NCBI GenBank assembly: GCA_030040455.1
Contig: JASHTR010000177.1
Span: 1-5,481 of the forward strand
Direction of reading: 5' to 3'
Source of the DNA: Terriglobia bacterium
GTDB taxonomy: Bacteria > Acidobacteriota > Terriglobia > UBA7540
DNA: 5,481 nt
The notes under the pieces were generated by a model. That model was not told the origin of the DNA. It did no database searches and saw only the letters and a program-made list of their open reading frames with translations. Shown piece after piece: positions 5,000 to 5,481 of this stretch (its first letter is position 1; each line of letters begins with the position of its first letter). A program made the translations under genes and the position numbers.

Positions 5000-5481
5000 G
5001 TGGCGATGTCAACCCAAACCATCGCACCATTCTCCTTCATTCGACTCGACAAAGCTGCGCCCACACCGATTTATCTGCAGATTGCAGAAGCCCTCAGTTC
5101 CTTGCTTGCCAGCGGAGTTTTACCTCCCGGGTACGTTCTACCGCCTGAGCGCGTGCTGTGCGAGCACTTTGGGATAAGCCGCATGACGTTGCGTCAAGCA
5201 ACGGGCTTGCTCGAACGCGAAGGTTTGATTCAATCACACCGAGGCATGGGAACCGTGGTCACGCGCAGCCGCCTGCGGATGCTACATCAGGAAATGCGCA
5301 GCTTCAGCGAAGAAATTCGGGAGCGGGGCGGCCATCCGGAATCACGTTTGACTTCGCTGGAGTTGGCTATTCCGGCGCCAGCGGTGCGGGACTTCTTTGA
5401 ACTTCGCGAGCAGCAAAAGGTCTATGAGATTCAGCGTGTGCGCTTAAACGATGGTGAGCCGTTGGCGTTGGAACTCGCTCG
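5000..5481 (+). CDS. GntR-family regulator, HutC/UTRA subfamily (3' end beyond window)
   Basis: About 160 codons are visible. The winged-helix domain runs from PIYLQIAEALSSLLASGVLP through the HTH PPERVLCEHFGISRMTLRQA and TGLLEREGLI to the wing HRGMGTVV. After a linker a UTRA ligand-binding domain begins (MRSFSEEIRERGGHPESRL, then REQQKVYEIQRVRLNDGEPLALE), continuing off the edge. UTRA regulators of this type sense sugar phosphates or other small metabolites; next to nanEK the likely ligand is an amino-sugar phosphate such as GlcNAc-6-P or ManNAc-6-P (inference). I use GTG 5000 because GAGG (4988-4991) lies 8 nt upstream. ATG 5006 is two codons later with poorer spacing, TTG 4979 has AGGA 6 nt upstream, and ATG 4955 sits inside the candidate operator with almost no leader. 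It is divergent from nanEK. Confidence 0.9.
   Translation, partial: MAMSTQTIAPFSFIRLDKAAPTPIYLQIAEALSSLLASGVLPPGYVLPPERVLCEHFGISRMTLRQATGLLEREGLIQSHRGMGTVVTRSRLRMLHQEMRSFSEEIRERGGHPESRLTSLELAIPAPAVRDFFELREQQKVYEIQRVRLNDGEPLALELA

Overview
The window looks like a piece of a moderately GC-rich environmental bacterial chromosome. An Acidobacteriota (Solibacter/Bryobacter-like) source is my best guess, based only on the mix of families. Two sound metabolic loci lie at the ends. The middle third is accessory DNA holding several broken genes.

Left end (1-755, minus strand): the first 251 codons of a zinc-dependent alcohol dehydrogenase of the CAD2-like group, cut by the window edge. It is an open, clearly coding frame, although only its start lies in the window.

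Middle (about 756-3030): this is a decayed accessory stretch. It contains a possible DUF2283 remnant (834-923, minus), a HEPN-like coding stretch with no normal 5' end (1223-1540, plus), an intact SWIM zinc-finger protein (1548-2447, minus), the last roughly 30 codons of what looks like the partner SNF2-type helicase (2451-2549, minus), the last roughly 44 codons of a RelE/HigB-like toxin (2531-2665, plus), and that toxin's intact XRE-family antitoxin (2668-3030, plus). The helicase and toxin fragments meet at about 2531-2549. Each lacks exactly the part that would lie across the junction, so a single deletion could explain both truncations.

Right end (3131-5481): this is an amino-sugar locus. 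A 553-residue protein on the minus strand joins an N-acetylmannosamine-6-phosphate 2-epimerase (NanE) to a ROK-family kinase (NanK-like). Together the two halves would turn ManNAc into ManNAc-6-P and then GlcNAc-6-P. A HutC-subfamily GntR/UTRA regulator is transcribed divergently and is cut by the window edge. The spacer carries a good sigma-70-like promoter for the regulator. Just downstream of its -10 box is a GTCTATAC site that matches the GT-N-TA-N-AC operator signature of HutC-type regulators, with a second imperfect copy 13 bp away. The simplest reading is a self-regulated switch for ManNAc/sialic-acid-type sugar breakdown.

No tRNA, rRNA, CRISPR array, insertion sequence or convincing intrinsic terminator was seen. 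The most notable items are the NanE-NanK fusion with its candidate operator and the two-gene deletion scar. I did not find a clearly new defence or mobile system.
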